Origin: Streptomyces sp. NRRL B-24085
GTDB taxonomy: Bacteria; Actinomycetota; Actinomycetes; Streptomycetales; Streptomycetaceae
Direction of reading: 5' to 3'
DNA length: 32,733 nt
NCBI RefSeq assembly: GCF_001282115.1
Contig: NZ_LJBR01000237.1
Span: 1-32,733 of the forward strand
The notes under the pieces were generated by a model. It worked only from the letters and a program-made list of their open reading frames with translations. It was not told the DNA's origin and did not search any database. Positions 22,424 to 29,319 of this stretch are shown here, one piece after another. Each line of letters begins with the position of its first letter. Position 1 is the stretch's first letter. Made by a program: the position numbers and the translations under genes.

Positions 22424-23155
22424 ATGAGCATTCGGGCCGTGGTCTGGGACGTGGACGACACCCTCTTCGACTACACGGGGGCCGACCGCGCCGGAATGCG
22501 CCTGCATCTGACGGCCGAGGGGCTGCTGGAGGCGTACGGGAGCGTCGAGCAGGCCATCGCGCGCTGGCGGGCGATCACCGACACCCAGTGGGCTCGGTTC
22601 TCGGCGGGCGAGGTCGACTTCCAGGGGCAGCGGCGGGACCGGGTGCGGGCGTTCCTCGGCGCGGAGCTGACCGACGCGGAGGCCGACGCCTGGTTCCAGC
22701 GGTACGTCGCGCACTACGAGACCGCCTGGGCCCTCTTCCCGGACGTGCTGCCCGTCCTCGACGCCCTCGCCGCCAGCCACCGGCACGCGGTGCTGTCCAA
22801 CTCCAGCATCCACGTCCAGGACCACAAACTGCGCGTCCTCGGCGTCCACGACCGCTTCGAGGTCATCCTGTGCGCCGCCGAGCTGGGTGTCTCCAAGCCC
22901 GAGGCCGGCGCCTTCCTCGCGGCCTGCGAGGCCCTGGAACTGGCCCCGCACCAGGTGGCGTACGTCGGCGACCACCCGGAGATCGACGGCCGGGGCGCCG
23001 CGGACGCCGGACTGCTCTCGGTCTGGATCGCCCGCGAGGGCCCGTACGCGACCATCGAGGCACCCGACGGCACTCACCGCATCGCCTCCCTCGCCGAACT
23101 CCCCGCGATCCTCGGCGCCGATACCCGTTTTGGAGCCCCGTCCACCTTCGGGTAA
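22424..23155 (+). CDS. HAD-superfamily hydrolase (phosphatase-like)
   Basis: 243 residues. ATG at 22424 chosen because the HAD motif I starts at once: VVWDVDDTLFD with nucleophile Asp9 and acid/base Asp11. Motif II is in AVLSNSS, motif III is the lysine of GVSKPEAGAF, and motif IV is YVGDHPEIDGRGAADAG. The cap is helical (C1, residues ~17-95), as in haloacid dehalogenase/phosphoglycolate-phosphatase-like enzymes. It probably removes phosphate from a small metabolite or modified nucleotide, but the substrate cannot be predicted. The stop codon TAA forms part of the -10 box of the tRNA promoter. Confidence 0.93.
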   Translation: MSIRAVVWDVDDTLFDYTGADRAGMRLHLTAEGLLEAYGSVEQAIARWRAITDTQWARFSAGEVDFQGQRRDRVRAFLGAELTDAEADAWFQRYVAHYETAWALFPDVLPVLDALAASHRHAVLSNSSIHVQDHKLRVLGVHDRFEVILCAAELGVSKPEAGAFLAACEALELAPHQVAYVGDHPEIDGRGAADAGLLSVWIAREGPYATIEAPDGTHRIASLAELPAILGADTRFGAPSTFG

Positions 23156-23158
23156 TGT
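23130..23158 (+). promoter_or_regulatory. Promoter of the tRNA cluster
   Basis: TTGGAG (23130-23135), exactly 17 nt, TAATGT (23153-23158). It lies within the last codons of the HAD gene, and the TAA stop is the first half of the -10 box. Transcription from about 23165 would give an 80-nt leader before the first tRNA. Confidence 0.65.
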
Positions 23159-23247
23159 TCTTCCTGCGCCGCCGGAGAGCGGGCCGAAAGGCCGGGAACC
23201 GGAGGAGCAGAACTAGAACAAGATCCCCGTAGGGGCTTGCGTTCCAG

Positions 23248-23319
23248 TGGCCTATGGTGTAATTGGCAGCACGACTGATTCTGGTTCAGTTAGTCTTGGT
23301 TCGAGTCCAGGTAGGCCAG
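23248..23319 (+). tRNA. tRNA-Gln (anticodon CTG)
   Basis: 72-nt cloverleaf: acceptor TGGCCTA pairs with TAGGCCA, discriminator G, anticodon stem ACTGA/TCAGT with loop TTCTGGT (anticodon 23281-23283), T-arm with GGTTCGAGTCC. CCA is not encoded. Confidence 0.95.
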
Positions 23320-23359
23320 CTCGCAGAGCTCATCTGCAGGCGGAGATCAACTCCGCGAA

Positions 23360-23432
23360 GCCCCCGTTGTGTAGCGGCCTAGCACGCTGCCCTCTCAAGG
23401 CAGTAGCGCCGGTTCGAATCCGGTCGGGGGTA
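23360..23432 (+). tRNA. tRNA-Glu (anticodon CTC), first copy
   Basis: 73 nt from GCCCCCG to CGGGGGT plus discriminator A. Anticodon stem CTGCC/GGCAG with loop CTCTCAA (anticodon CTC), T-arm CCGGTTCGAATCCGG. CCA is not encoded. It differs from the other two copies by one T-A instead of C-G pair in the anticodon stem. Confidence 0.95.
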
Positions 23433-23494
23433 CAGATCCTTCCCGGAGGGTCAGTCAGGGTCGCACCCACTGACTCTCATGCAGGATCGCTAGG

Positions 23495-23567
23495 GCCCCC
23501 GTTGTGTAGCGGCCTAGCACGCCGCCCTCTCAAGGCGGTAGCGCCGGTTCGAATCCGGTCGGGGGTA
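23495..23567 (+). tRNA. tRNA-Glu (anticodon CTC), second copy
   Basis: 73 nt, same architecture with anticodon stem CCGCC/GGCGG. CCA is not encoded; it is followed by CGG. Confidence 0.95.
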
Positions 23568-23588
23568 CGGAACTGGTCTAAACCACAT

Positions 23589-23660
23589 TGGTCTATGGTG
23601 TAATTGGCAGCACGACTGATTCTGGTTCAGTTAGTCTTGGTTCGAGTCCAGGTAGACCAG
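23589..23660 (+). tRNA. tRNA-Gln (anticodon CTG), second copy
   Basis: 72 nt; acceptor TGGTCTA/TAGACCA, otherwise identical to the first tRNA-Gln. Anticodon at 23622-23624. Only 21 nt separate it from the preceding tRNA-Glu. CCA is not encoded. Confidence 0.95.
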
Positions 23661-23704
23661 CTCGGACCTGCGGCGATGCAGTACTGAACGCCAGCAGGCT
23701 CCAC

Positions 23705-23780
23705 GCCCCCGTTGTGTAGCGGCCTAGCACGCCGCCCTCTCAAGGCGGTAGCGCCGGTTCGAATCCGGTCGGGGGTACCA
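23705..23780 (+). tRNA. tRNA-Glu (anticodon CTC), third copy, CCA encoded
   Basis: Body 23705-23777 is identical to the second tRNA-Glu. After the discriminator A the genome reads CCA (23778-23780), so this is the only tRNA in the cluster with a possible templated 3' end. A terminator hairpin follows within 4 nt. Confidence 0.94.
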
Positions 23781-23783
23781 CAT

Positions 23784-23813
23784 GAAGGCCCTTCGCTTCG
23801 GCGGAGGGCCTTC
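23784..23813 (+). terminator. Terminator of the tRNA cluster
   Basis: 13-bp stem (23784-23796 with 23801-23813, one T-G wobble) closed by the extra-stable tetraloop C-TTCG-G, 4 nt after the last tRNA. Confidence 0.85.
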
Positions 23814-23872
23814 GTCGTGTCCCCGGGCTCAGGGAGGCCCGCTTGTCGGGTCAGGAGCATGTGACCCACTCA

Positions 23873-23960
23873 GGGGCGCGGGGAACTGCGCGATCAGCCC
23901 CGGCCGGCCGTCGGTCGACCGACTCGCCGTCGTGGCCGGTCGCGCAGTTCCCCGCGCCCC
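23873..23960. repeat. Long palindromic intergenic repeat
   Basis: Two perfect 21-nt arms (23873-23893 beginning GGGGCGCGGGGAACTGCG, and 23940-23960 its reverse complement) flank a 46-nt centre. The arm sequence recurs exactly at 7694-7714. I recall this GGGGCGCGGGGAACTGCGCG element as common between Streptomyces genes. Placed between the tRNA cluster and the convergent ndgR, it could act as a two-way transcription barrier. Confidence 0.8.
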
Positions 23961-23978
23961 CGAGAAGGCCGGACAATC

Positions 23979-24034
23979 CCTTGTCGATCCAAAGACCTGC
24001 CGCGGCGTTGAGGCCGGACTTCGGATCGACAGGG
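23979..24034 (-). terminator. Possible terminator hairpin after ndgR
   Basis: CCTTGTCGATCC (23979-23990) pairs with GGATCGACAGGG (24023-24034), 12 bp including one wobble, with a 32-nt loop that contains a GCCGCGGC palindrome. It lies 5 nt beyond the ndgR stop; no T-run follows on the minus strand. Confidence 0.4.
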
Positions 24035-24039
24035 TGCCC

Positions 24040-24756
24040 TCAACCGGTACGGCGAAGTGCCTCGGAGAGGCGGGCGGCGGCGTCGATGACCGCCTGGGCG
24101 TGCATACGGCCCGGGTGGCGGGTCAGACGCTCGATGGGGCCGGAGACCGAGACGGCGGCCACCACGCGGTTGGAGGGGCCGCGCACGGGCGCGGAGACGG
24201 ACGCGACGCCCGGCTCGCGCTCCCCGATGGACTGGGCCCAGCCGCGACGCCGTACGCCCGACAGGGCCGTCGCCGTGAAGCGGGCGCCCTGGAGGCCGCG
24301 GTGCAGGCGCTCCGGCTCCTCCCAGGCCATCAGGATCTGCGCCGAGGAGCCCGCCTTCATGGTGAGCGTCGAGCCGACCGGGACCGTGTCACGCAGACCC
24401 GACAGACGCTCCGCCGCGGCGACGCAGATGCGCATGTCGCCCTGGCGGCGGTAGAGCTGGGCGCTCTCGCCGGTGATGTCCCGCAGGTGCGTGAGCACCG
24501 GGCCGGCCGTCGCGAGGAGACGGTCCTCGCCGGCGGCCGCGGCCAGCTCGGCGAGGCGCGGGCCGAGGATGAAACGGCCCTGCATGTCACGTGCCACCAT
24601 GCGGTGGTGTTCCAGAGCCACGGCCAGCCGGTGGGCCGTGGGTCGTGCCAGTCCGGTGGCCGCGACCAGTCCTGCGAGGGTGGCGGGTCCGGACTCCAGA
24701 GCGCTCAGAACAAGGGCTGCCTTGTCCAGAACGCCGACGCCGCTACTGTTGTCCAT
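24040..24756 (-). CDS. ndgR: IclR-family transcriptional regulator, NdgR/AreB type
   Basis: 238 residues, ATG at 24756 giving MDNSSGVGVLDKA, the known NdgR start. An N-terminal winged helix-turn-helix (~residues 10-70, with LVAATGLARPTAHRLAVAL as recognition region) is followed by an IclR effector domain (AQLYRRQGDMRICVAAAE, GSTLTMKAGSSAQILMAW, ASVSAPVRGPSNRVVAAVSVSGP). It is divergent from leuCD, the arrangement found for S. coelicolor NdgR and S. clavuligerus AreB, which control leucine biosynthesis and influence antibiotic production and amino-acid-dependent growth. A good ribosome site is lacking before the ATG, and IclR-like palindromes lie 14-55 nt upstream, suggesting autoregulation. 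Confidence 0.96.
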   Translation of the reverse strand: MDNSSGVGVLDKAALVLSALESGPATLAGLVAATGLARPTAHRLAVALEHHRMVARDMQGRFILGPRLAELAAAAGEDRLLATAGPVLTHLRDITGESAQLYRRQGDMRICVAAAERLSGLRDTVPVGSTLTMKAGSSAQILMAWEEPERLHRGLQGARFTATALSGVRRRGWAQSIGEREPGVASVSAPVRGPSNRVVAAVSVSGPIERLTRHPGRMHAQAVIDAAARLSEALRRTG

Positions 24757-24769
24757 GAAACGATACTCA

Positions 24770-24811
24770 CGTCTCACTCTGTGAAACGCAAGTTCCTTTT
24801 TCCGTGAGACG
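24770..24811. promoter_or_regulatory. IclR-type operator between ndgR and leuC
   Basis: CGTCTCAC-TCT-GTGAAACG (24770-24788) is a 7-of-8 palindrome; a third half-site GTGAGACG at 24804-24811 is the exact complement of the first. A further TGAAACG overlaps the ndgR start codon (24756-24762). These half-sites in the divergent promoter region are the likely binding sites of NdgR itself. Confidence 0.55.
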
Positions 24812-24947
24812 CGCAACCCTTGTAGGCACAGCGGCCCGCGGACCACCGGGCCAGGCGGCGGGTGCCCGGGAACAGGGGCCCAGGGCGTCGCCTCCACGAG
24901 ATCTTCTAGTTGGGTCGGCGCGGCTCTGGCCGACCGGAGGGAAAGCG

Positions 24948-26372
24948 ATGGGTAGGACACTCGCGGAGAAGGTCTGGGACGACCATGTCGTCCGGCGCGC
25001 CGAGGGCGAGCCCGACCTCCTCTACATCGATCTGCACCTGCTGCACGAGGTGACCAGCCCGCAGGCCTTCGACGGTCTGCGCAAGAGCGGTCGCCAGGTG
25101 CGCCGGCTCGACCTGACCATCGCCACCGAGGACCACAACACCCCGACCCTCGACATCGACAAGCCGATCGCCGACCCGGTCTCCCGCGTCCAGTTGGAGA
25201 CGCTGCGCAAGAACGCCGCCGAGTTCGGGGTGCGCCTGCACCCGCTGGGCGACGTCGAGCAGGGTGTCGTGCACGTCGTCGGCCCGCAGCTCGGTCTCAC
25301 CCAGCCCGGCATGACCGTGGTGTGCGGCGACTCCCACACCTCCACGCACGGCGCCTTCGGCGGTCTGGCCTTCGGCATCGGCACCTCCCAGGTCGAGCAC
25401 GTGCTGGCCACCCAGACGCTGCCGCTGGTCCGTCCGAAGACCATGGCCATCACGGTCAACGGCGAACTGCCCGACGGCGTCACCGCCAAGGACCTGATCC
25501 TGGCGATCATCGCCAGGATCGGCACCGGCGGCGGCCAGGGATACGTCCTGGAGTACCGCGGCTCCGCCATCGAGAAGCTCTCGATGGAGGCCCGCATGAC
25601 CATCTGCAACATGTCGATCGAGGCCGGTGCCCGCGCGGGCATGATCGCCCCCGACCAGACCACCTTCGACTACCTCGAAGGCCGCCCGCACGCCCCCAAG
25701 GGCGAGGACTGGGACGCGGCCGTCGCGTACTGGAAGACGCTGAAGACGGACGAGGACGCCGAGTTCGACGCCGAGGTCGTCATCGAGGCCGCCGAGCTGT
25801 CGCCGTTCGTCACCTGGGGCACCAACCCGGGCCAGGGCGCCCCGCTTTCGGCGAGCGTCCCCGATCCCGCTTCGTACGAAGACGCTTCGGAGCGCCTCGC
25901 CGCCGAAAAGGCCCTGGAGTACATGGGGTTGGAGGCCGGCCAGCCGCTGCGCTCCATCAAGGTGGACACCGTCTTCGTAGGTTCGTGCACCAACGGTCGC
26001 ATCGAGGACCTGCGCGCGGCCGCCGAGCTCGTCAAGGGCCGCAAAGTCGCCGACGGCGTACGGATGCTGGTCGTCCCGGGCTCCGCGCGGGTGGGTCTGC
26101 AGGCCGTCTCCGAGGGTCTGGACGTGGTCTTCAAGGAGGCCGGCGCCGAATGGCGGCACGCGGGCTGCTCGATGTGCCTCGGCATGAACCCGGACCAGCT
26201 GGCCCCCGGTGAGCGCTCCGCGTCCACCTCCAACCGCAACTTCGAGGGCCGGCAGGGCAAGGGCGGTCGTACGCACCTGGTGTCGCCGCAGGTCGCGGCC
26301 GCGACCGCTGTGCTGGGCCACCTGGCTTCGCCCGCCGACCTGTCCGACGCCCCTGTCGCCGCTGGAGTCTGA
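24948..26372 (+). CDS. leuC: 3-isopropylmalate dehydratase large subunit
   Basis: 474 residues, ATG at 24948 with GGAGGG 8 nt upstream; start matches the family [11 protein letters not shown]. With LeuD it isomerises 2-isopropylmalate to 3-isopropylmalate in leucine synthesis. It is an aconitase-type 4Fe-4S enzyme with iron ligands Cys347 (GSCTNGR) and Cys407/Cys410 (CSMCLGMN), the same numbers as in E. coli LeuC. Other hallmarks are [15 protein letters not shown] and PGQGAPLS. The gene is divergent from ndgR and followed 5 nt later by leuD. The 136-nt stretch between the palindromes and the start could hold a leader; I see no clear leucine-rich leader peptide. Confidence 0.97.
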   Translation: MGRTLAEKVWDDHVVRRAEGEPDLLYIDLHLLHEVTSPQAFDGLRKSGRQVRRLDLTIATEDHNTPTLDIDKPIADPVSRVQLETLRKNAAEFGVRLHPLGDVEQGVVHVVGPQLGLTQPGMTVVCGDSHTSTHGAFGGLAFGIGTSQVEHVLATQTLPLVRPKTMAITVNGELPDGVTAKDLILAIIARIGTGGGQGYVLEYRGSAIEKLSMEARMTICNMSIEAGARAGMIAPDQTTFDYLEGRPHAPKGEDWDAAVAYWKTLKTDEDAEFDAEVVIEAAELSPFVTWGTNPGQGAPLSASVPDPASYEDASERLAAEKALEYMGLEAGQPLRSIKVDTVFVGSCTNGRIEDLRAAAELVKGRKVADGVRMLVVPGSARVGLQAVSEGLDVVFKEAGAEWRHAGCSMCLGMNPDQLAPGERSASTSNRNFEGRQGKGGRTHLVSPQVAAATAVLGHLASPADLSDAPVAAGV

Positions 26373-26377
26373 GAGTC

Positions 26378-26971
26378 ATGGAAGCATTCACCACGCACAC
26401 CGGCCGGGCCGTCCCGCTGCGCCGCTCGAACGTCGACACCGACCAGATCATCCCTGCTCACTGGCTCAAGAAGGTGACCAGGGACGGCTTCGAGGACGGA
26501 CTGTTCGAGGCCTGGCGCAAGGACGAGAAGTTCATCCTCAACCAGCCCGAGCGCAAGGGTGCGACCGTCCTGGTCGCCGGCCCCGACTTCGGCACCGGCT
26601 CCTCCCGTGAGCACGCGGTCTGGGCGCTCCAGAACTACGGCTTCAAGGCCGTGATCTCCTCGCGCTTCGCCGACATCTTCCGCGGCAACTCGCTGAAGAA
26701 CGGCCTGCTCACGGTGGTTCTGGACCAGAAGATCGTGGACGCGCTCCAGGAGCTGAGCGAGAAGGACCCCGAGGCTGAGATCACCGTCGACCTTCAGGCC
26801 CGCGAGGTGCGCGCCGAGGGCATCACGGCGAGCTTCGAGCTGGACGAGAACTCCCGTTGGCGGCTGCTGAACGGCCTGGACGACATCTCCATCACCCTCC
26901 AGAGCGAGGCGGACATCGCCGCGTACGAGGCCAAGCGGCCCTCGTACAAGCCGCGGACGATCGAGGTCTGA
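26378..26971 (+). CDS. leuD: 3-isopropylmalate dehydratase small subunit
   Basis: 197 residues, full length. The swivelling domain of isopropylmalate isomerase, with substrate motifs [13 protein letters not shown] (18-30) and [17 protein letters not shown]. The start is 5 nt after the leuC stop, so the two subunits are translated as a coupled pair. Followed by a 15-bp terminator hairpin. Confidence 0.97.
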   Translation: MEAFTTHTGRAVPLRRSNVDTDQIIPAHWLKKVTRDGFEDGLFEAWRKDEKFILNQPERKGATVLVAGPDFGTGSSREHAVWALQNYGFKAVISSRFADIFRGNSLKNGLLTVVLDQKIVDALQELSEKDPEAEITVDLQAREVRAEGITASFELDENSRWRLLNGLDDISITLQSEADIAAYEAKRPSYKPRTIEV

Positions 26972-27017
26972 CCCGGAGCCGTCCAACAGGTCGAATTCCG
27001 GCCACCGCAACACCCCC

Positions 27018-27052
27018 GCCGTACCCCCGATCAGCCCGATCGGGGGTACGGC
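27018..27052 (+). terminator. Terminator of leuCD
   Basis: Perfect 15-bp inverted repeat (27018-27032 with 27038-27052) around the loop AGCCC, 46 nt after the leuD stop. Confidence 0.85.
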
Positions 27053-27223
27053 CGTGTCTGCGCCCGGACGCCCTCGCACCGTGCGACACGCCCGCTCAAC
27101 TTCCCACGTTACGGCGGGTGTTGTCGGGGTACGCGACCCTTGTAGCCGTGACTCCCGGATGTGCCCGGAAGGCCGTTTGAGGCGGCAGTTGCACCCCTAG
27201 CAGGCGACAACTCGCCCCAGATG

Positions 27224-27236
27224 GCACAATCTGTGC
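27224..27236. promoter_or_regulatory. Palindrome abutting the start codon of the 27237 gene
   Basis: GCACA-ATC-TGTGC, perfect 5-bp arms, ending at the base before the ATG. It overlaps a possible -10 box (CACAAT, 6 nt before the ATG, leaderless spacing). It could be an operator or simply promoter sequence. Confidence 0.3.
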
Positions 27237-27467
27237 ATGGAACACGACGGCCAACTCGAGCTCTATGCGGCGGTCGCGGACCAACTGAAGGAAGCGCACG
27301 CAAGAGTGCGCGCACTGCAAGTCCCGGAGGGCGTACGGATGGCGCTGACCCGGAAGCTGCTGGTCATTACGGCCGCGGCCAAGCACGACGTCGTCGAAGC
27401 GACAAGGCGTCTGGAGGGGTTCATGGCCGACCTCGACGCGGGTCGAATCCCGGAAGAGGAACGCTGA
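27237..27467 (+). CDS. Small conserved helical protein upstream of hupS
   Basis: 76 residues, no named family recognised. The sequence is charged and predicted all-helical (LYAAVADQLKEAHARVRAL, then VRMALTRKLLVITAAAKHD), like a two- to three-helix hairpin, without signal or membrane segment. Codon use is typical of the genome. No ribosome site precedes the ATG and CACAAT lies 6 nt upstream, so the mRNA may be leaderless. From memory a similar small hypothetical protein precedes hupS in other Streptomyces. hupS begins 137 nt later with its own promoter. Confidence 0.75.
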   Translation: MEHDGQLELYAAVADQLKEAHARVRALQVPEGVRMALTRKLLVITAAAKHDVVEATRRLEGFMADLDAGRIPEEER

Positions 27468-27524
27468 ACAAGTCCAGAGCAGCCGAGTTCGTTGCGGCAC
27501 AAGGGTGATAAGCCCGTTTCGTGT

Positions 27525-27553
27525 TTGATTTGCGGTATATATCTGCCTAACGT
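27525..27553 (+). promoter_or_regulatory. Promoter of hupS
   Basis: TTGATT (27525-27530), 17 nt containing the AT-rich GGTATATATC, TAACGT (27548-27553). It is one of the most AT-rich spots in the window; the leader would be about 45 nt with a GAAGGGGAAG ribosome site before the GTG. Confidence 0.7.
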
Positions 27554-27604
27554 GCGAAAAAGCTTGAACAGTTTCGTTCGGGCGATGTCTCCGAAGGGGA
27601 AGAC

Positions 27605-28252
27605 GTGAACAAGGCGCAGCTCGTAGAAGCGATTGCCGACAAGGTGGGCGGCCGCCAGCAGGCCGCCGACGCGGTCGACGCGGTCCTGGACGCCATCGTC
27701 CGAGCGACGGTCGCGGGCGACCGGGTCTCGGTCACCGGCTTCGGTTCGTTCGAGAAGGTCGACCGGCCGGCCCGTTACGCCCGCAACCCCCAGACGGGCG
27801 AGCGGGTTCGGGTCAAGAAGACCTCCGTTCCGCGCTTCCGCGCGGGCCAGGGCTTCAAGGACCTGGTGAGCGGCACGAAGAAGCTCCCGAAGAACGACGT
27901 CGCGGTCAAGAAGGCGCCCAAGGGCAGCCTGACCGGCGGTGCTTCGGCCACGGTCAAGAAGGCGGCCGCGAAGAAGGCCACCGCCAAGACCGCCACGGCC
28001 AAGAAGACCACCGCCAAGAAGACGACGGCCAAGAAGACCACGGCCACCGCGAAGAAGACGACGGCGAAGAAGGCCCCCGCCAAGAAGGCGACCGGTACCG
28101 CCGCCAAGAGCACCGCCGCGAACAAGACCGCCGCGAAGAAGACGACGGCCAAGTCGGCCCCGGCGAAGAAGGCCACCGCCAAGAAGGCGCCCGCCAAGAA
28201 GTCGGCCGCGCGCACCACCACCGCCAAGAAGGCCACGGCCCGCAAGAGGTAA
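27605..28252 (+). CDS. hupS: HU-family nucleoid protein with long Lys/Ala-rich tail
   Basis: 215 residues, GTG at 27605 with GAAGGGGAAG upstream. Residues 1-~94 form a complete HU domain ([16 protein letters not shown], the signature [22 protein letters not shown], and [14 protein letters not shown]). Residues ~95-215 are a histone-H1-like tail built from TAKK, PAKK and AAKK units. Streptomyces have a short HupA and this two-domain HupS, which is linked to chromosome compaction in sporulating hyphae and to spore resistance. It binds DNA without strict sequence specificity; the tail adds affinity. Own promoter and a 14-bp terminator hairpin make it a single-gene unit. Confidence 0.96.
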   Translation: MNKAQLVEAIADKVGGRQQAADAVDAVLDAIVRATVAGDRVSVTGFGSFEKVDRPARYARNPQTGERVRVKKTSVPRFRAGQGFKDLVSGTKKLPKNDVAVKKAPKGSLTGGASATVKKAAAKKATAKTATAKKTTAKKTTAKKTTATAKKTTAKKAPAKKATGTAAKSTAANKTAAKKTTAKSAPAKKATAKKAPAKKSAARTTTAKKATARKR

Positions 28253-28274
28253 GGGCACAGGGGCACTCACGCGC

Positions 28275-28305
28275 CGGGCCGGACTCCGCATCGGAGTCCG
28301 GCCCG
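28275..28305 (+). terminator. Terminator between hupS and the convergent small gene
   Basis: Perfect 14-bp stem (28275-28288 with 28292-28305) with a 3-nt loop CAT. No T-run on either side; it lies 19 nt before the convergent gene's stop and could serve both directions. Confidence 0.8.
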
Positions 28306-28323
28306 CGGCGTGTGCGAGGGGGT

Positions 28324-28515
28324 TCAGAAGGTCTGCAGGGTCACCAGAGTGATCTTGTCCCCGGTCATCTCGACGCGCACGCGCTGGCCGGGACGCAGCA
28401 GCCGCAGCCCGCCCGCGTCGAACGCCGGCGCGTCGAAGGGCACCGGGGTGCCGTCGTCGAGGAGCACCTGCCCGCTGCGGCTCTCGGGGTCGTACGTGTA
28501 CGCGGTCGCCTGCAT
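28324..28515 (-). CDS. Small cold-shock/OB-fold-like protein
   Basis: 63 residues, ATG at 28515. Its layout (short strand with SRSGQVLLDDGTPVPFD, an APAFDAGGLRLLRPGQRVRV turn, and a final strand pair ITLVTLQTF) resembles a shortened cold-shock domain, but the aromatic RNA-binding motifs of true Csp proteins are missing, so nucleic-acid binding is doubtful. It starts 10 nt after the cofC stop and is therefore likely co-transcribed with it. The function is unknown. Confidence 0.75.
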   Translation of the reverse strand: MQATAYTYDPESRSGQVLLDDGTPVPFDAPAFDAGGLRLLRPGQRVRVEMTGDKITLVTLQTF

Positions 28516-28525
28516 GCCCCGCAGC

Positions 28526-29164
28526 CTACTGCCCGGGGATCAGCAGCCGCGCCGCGGCGGCGGCCGTCCGGGGGCCCACCCCGAGCGCGAGCGCGGCCCG
28601 CAGGTCCTCGCCGGTGTCCACGTCCTGCCGTACGGAATCGACCTCGGCGAGGGGGAGTTCCGCGGCCCCCGAGGTGCGGTGCCGTGCGCGCGAATCGGGC
28701 CCGAAGGCGGGGTGCAATTCCGCGCCCGGCCGCGCCGCCAGCAGGGTGGTGCCCATTGCCGCGGCATCCGCGAGAAAAGCGCGCGGGAATTCAGCGGCGG
28801 CGTTGAGCACCCGGGCCAATTCCAGGGGCCGCAGCGCCGGAAGATCGGCGTTCAGGGCCGCGAGGGCGCTTTCGGGCCGGGACGACCGCACGACGGCCGC
28901 CGCGTGCGCCAGGGCCGCGTTCAGGCCCCCTCGCGGCTCGTCCGGGACGATCCGGGCGCCCAGGGCGGCCAGCTCCCGGCCGGCCAGGGCGTCGTCCGTG
29001 ACGACCGCCACATCCGCGACCGCAGGGCAGGCCAGCGCGGCCGCCACGGTGTCCTGGGCGAAGGCGAGGGCCAGACCGGGCCGCACCCCGTCGTCGGCGG
29101 TGTCCGAGAGCCTGCTCTTGGCCCGCGCCAGGGGCTTCAGCGGGATGACCAACGTCCACTGCAC
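28526..29164 (-). CDS. cofC: 2-phospho-L-lactate/PEP guanylyltransferase (coenzyme F420 synthesis)
   Basis: 212 residues, GTG at 29164 with GGAG 5 nt upstream. The nucleotidyltransferase fold begins with WTLVIPLKPLARAKSRLS, whose Lys/Arg residues bind the GTP triphosphate, followed by DVAVVTDD, ALAALNADLPALRP with the metal-binding Asp, and AMGTTLLAARPGAELHPAFG. CofC/FbiD makes the guanylylated three-carbon unit that FbiA joins to the deazaflavin Fo; actinobacterial enzymes are reported to use phosphoenolpyruvate. The fbiA/fbiB partners are not in this window. Divergent from plsC. Confidence 0.93.
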   Translation of the reverse strand: MQWTLVIPLKPLARAKSRLSDTADDGVRPGLALAFAQDTVAAALACPAVADVAVVTDDALAGRELAALGARIVPDEPRGGLNAALAHAAAVVRSSRPESALAALNADLPALRPLELARVLNAAAEFPRAFLADAAAMGTTLLAARPGAELHPAFGPDSRARHRTSGAAELPLAEVDSVRQDVDTGEDLRAALALGVGPRTAAAAARLLIPGQ

Positions 29165-29221
29165 GAGGGCTCCGTCCTTCTCTTCTCGCGGCCATTGTCA
29201 CTCAGTCGTCACGCGCCCCAT

Positions 29222-29250
29222 CTGGCGGTGTCGGCGGCGGGGCGTACGGT
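29222..29250 (+). promoter_or_regulatory. Promoter of plsC-gpsA
   Basis: CTGGCG (29222-29227), 17 nt, TACGGT (29245-29250), same -10 sequence as the YceI promoter. Leader about 63 nt. Confidence 0.55.
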
Positions 29251-29319
29251 GTTCTCGACAGACAGACGGCCCGGGGCGACACTTGTGCGGCCCCCCAGGC
29301 CCTAGAGGAAGGTGTCCGC

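Noticed and set aside
23248..23780. Direct repeats of the tRNA genes considered as a CRISPR array
   Set aside because: The repeated units fold as complete tRNAs and the spacing is irregular; no cas genes are present.
23873..23960. Palindrome next to the tRNA cluster considered as an integration attachment site
   Set aside because: No integrase gene, no duplicated tRNA 3' end and no sign of an inserted element on either side.
24812..24947. Leucine leader peptide or attenuator before leuC
   Set aside because: I found no short frame rich in Leu codons followed by alternative hairpins.
27939..28252. Lys/Ala repeat in the hupS tail considered as a DNA repeat element
   Set aside because: The repeats are in frame with HU and typical of HupS tails, so they are protein-coding repeats.
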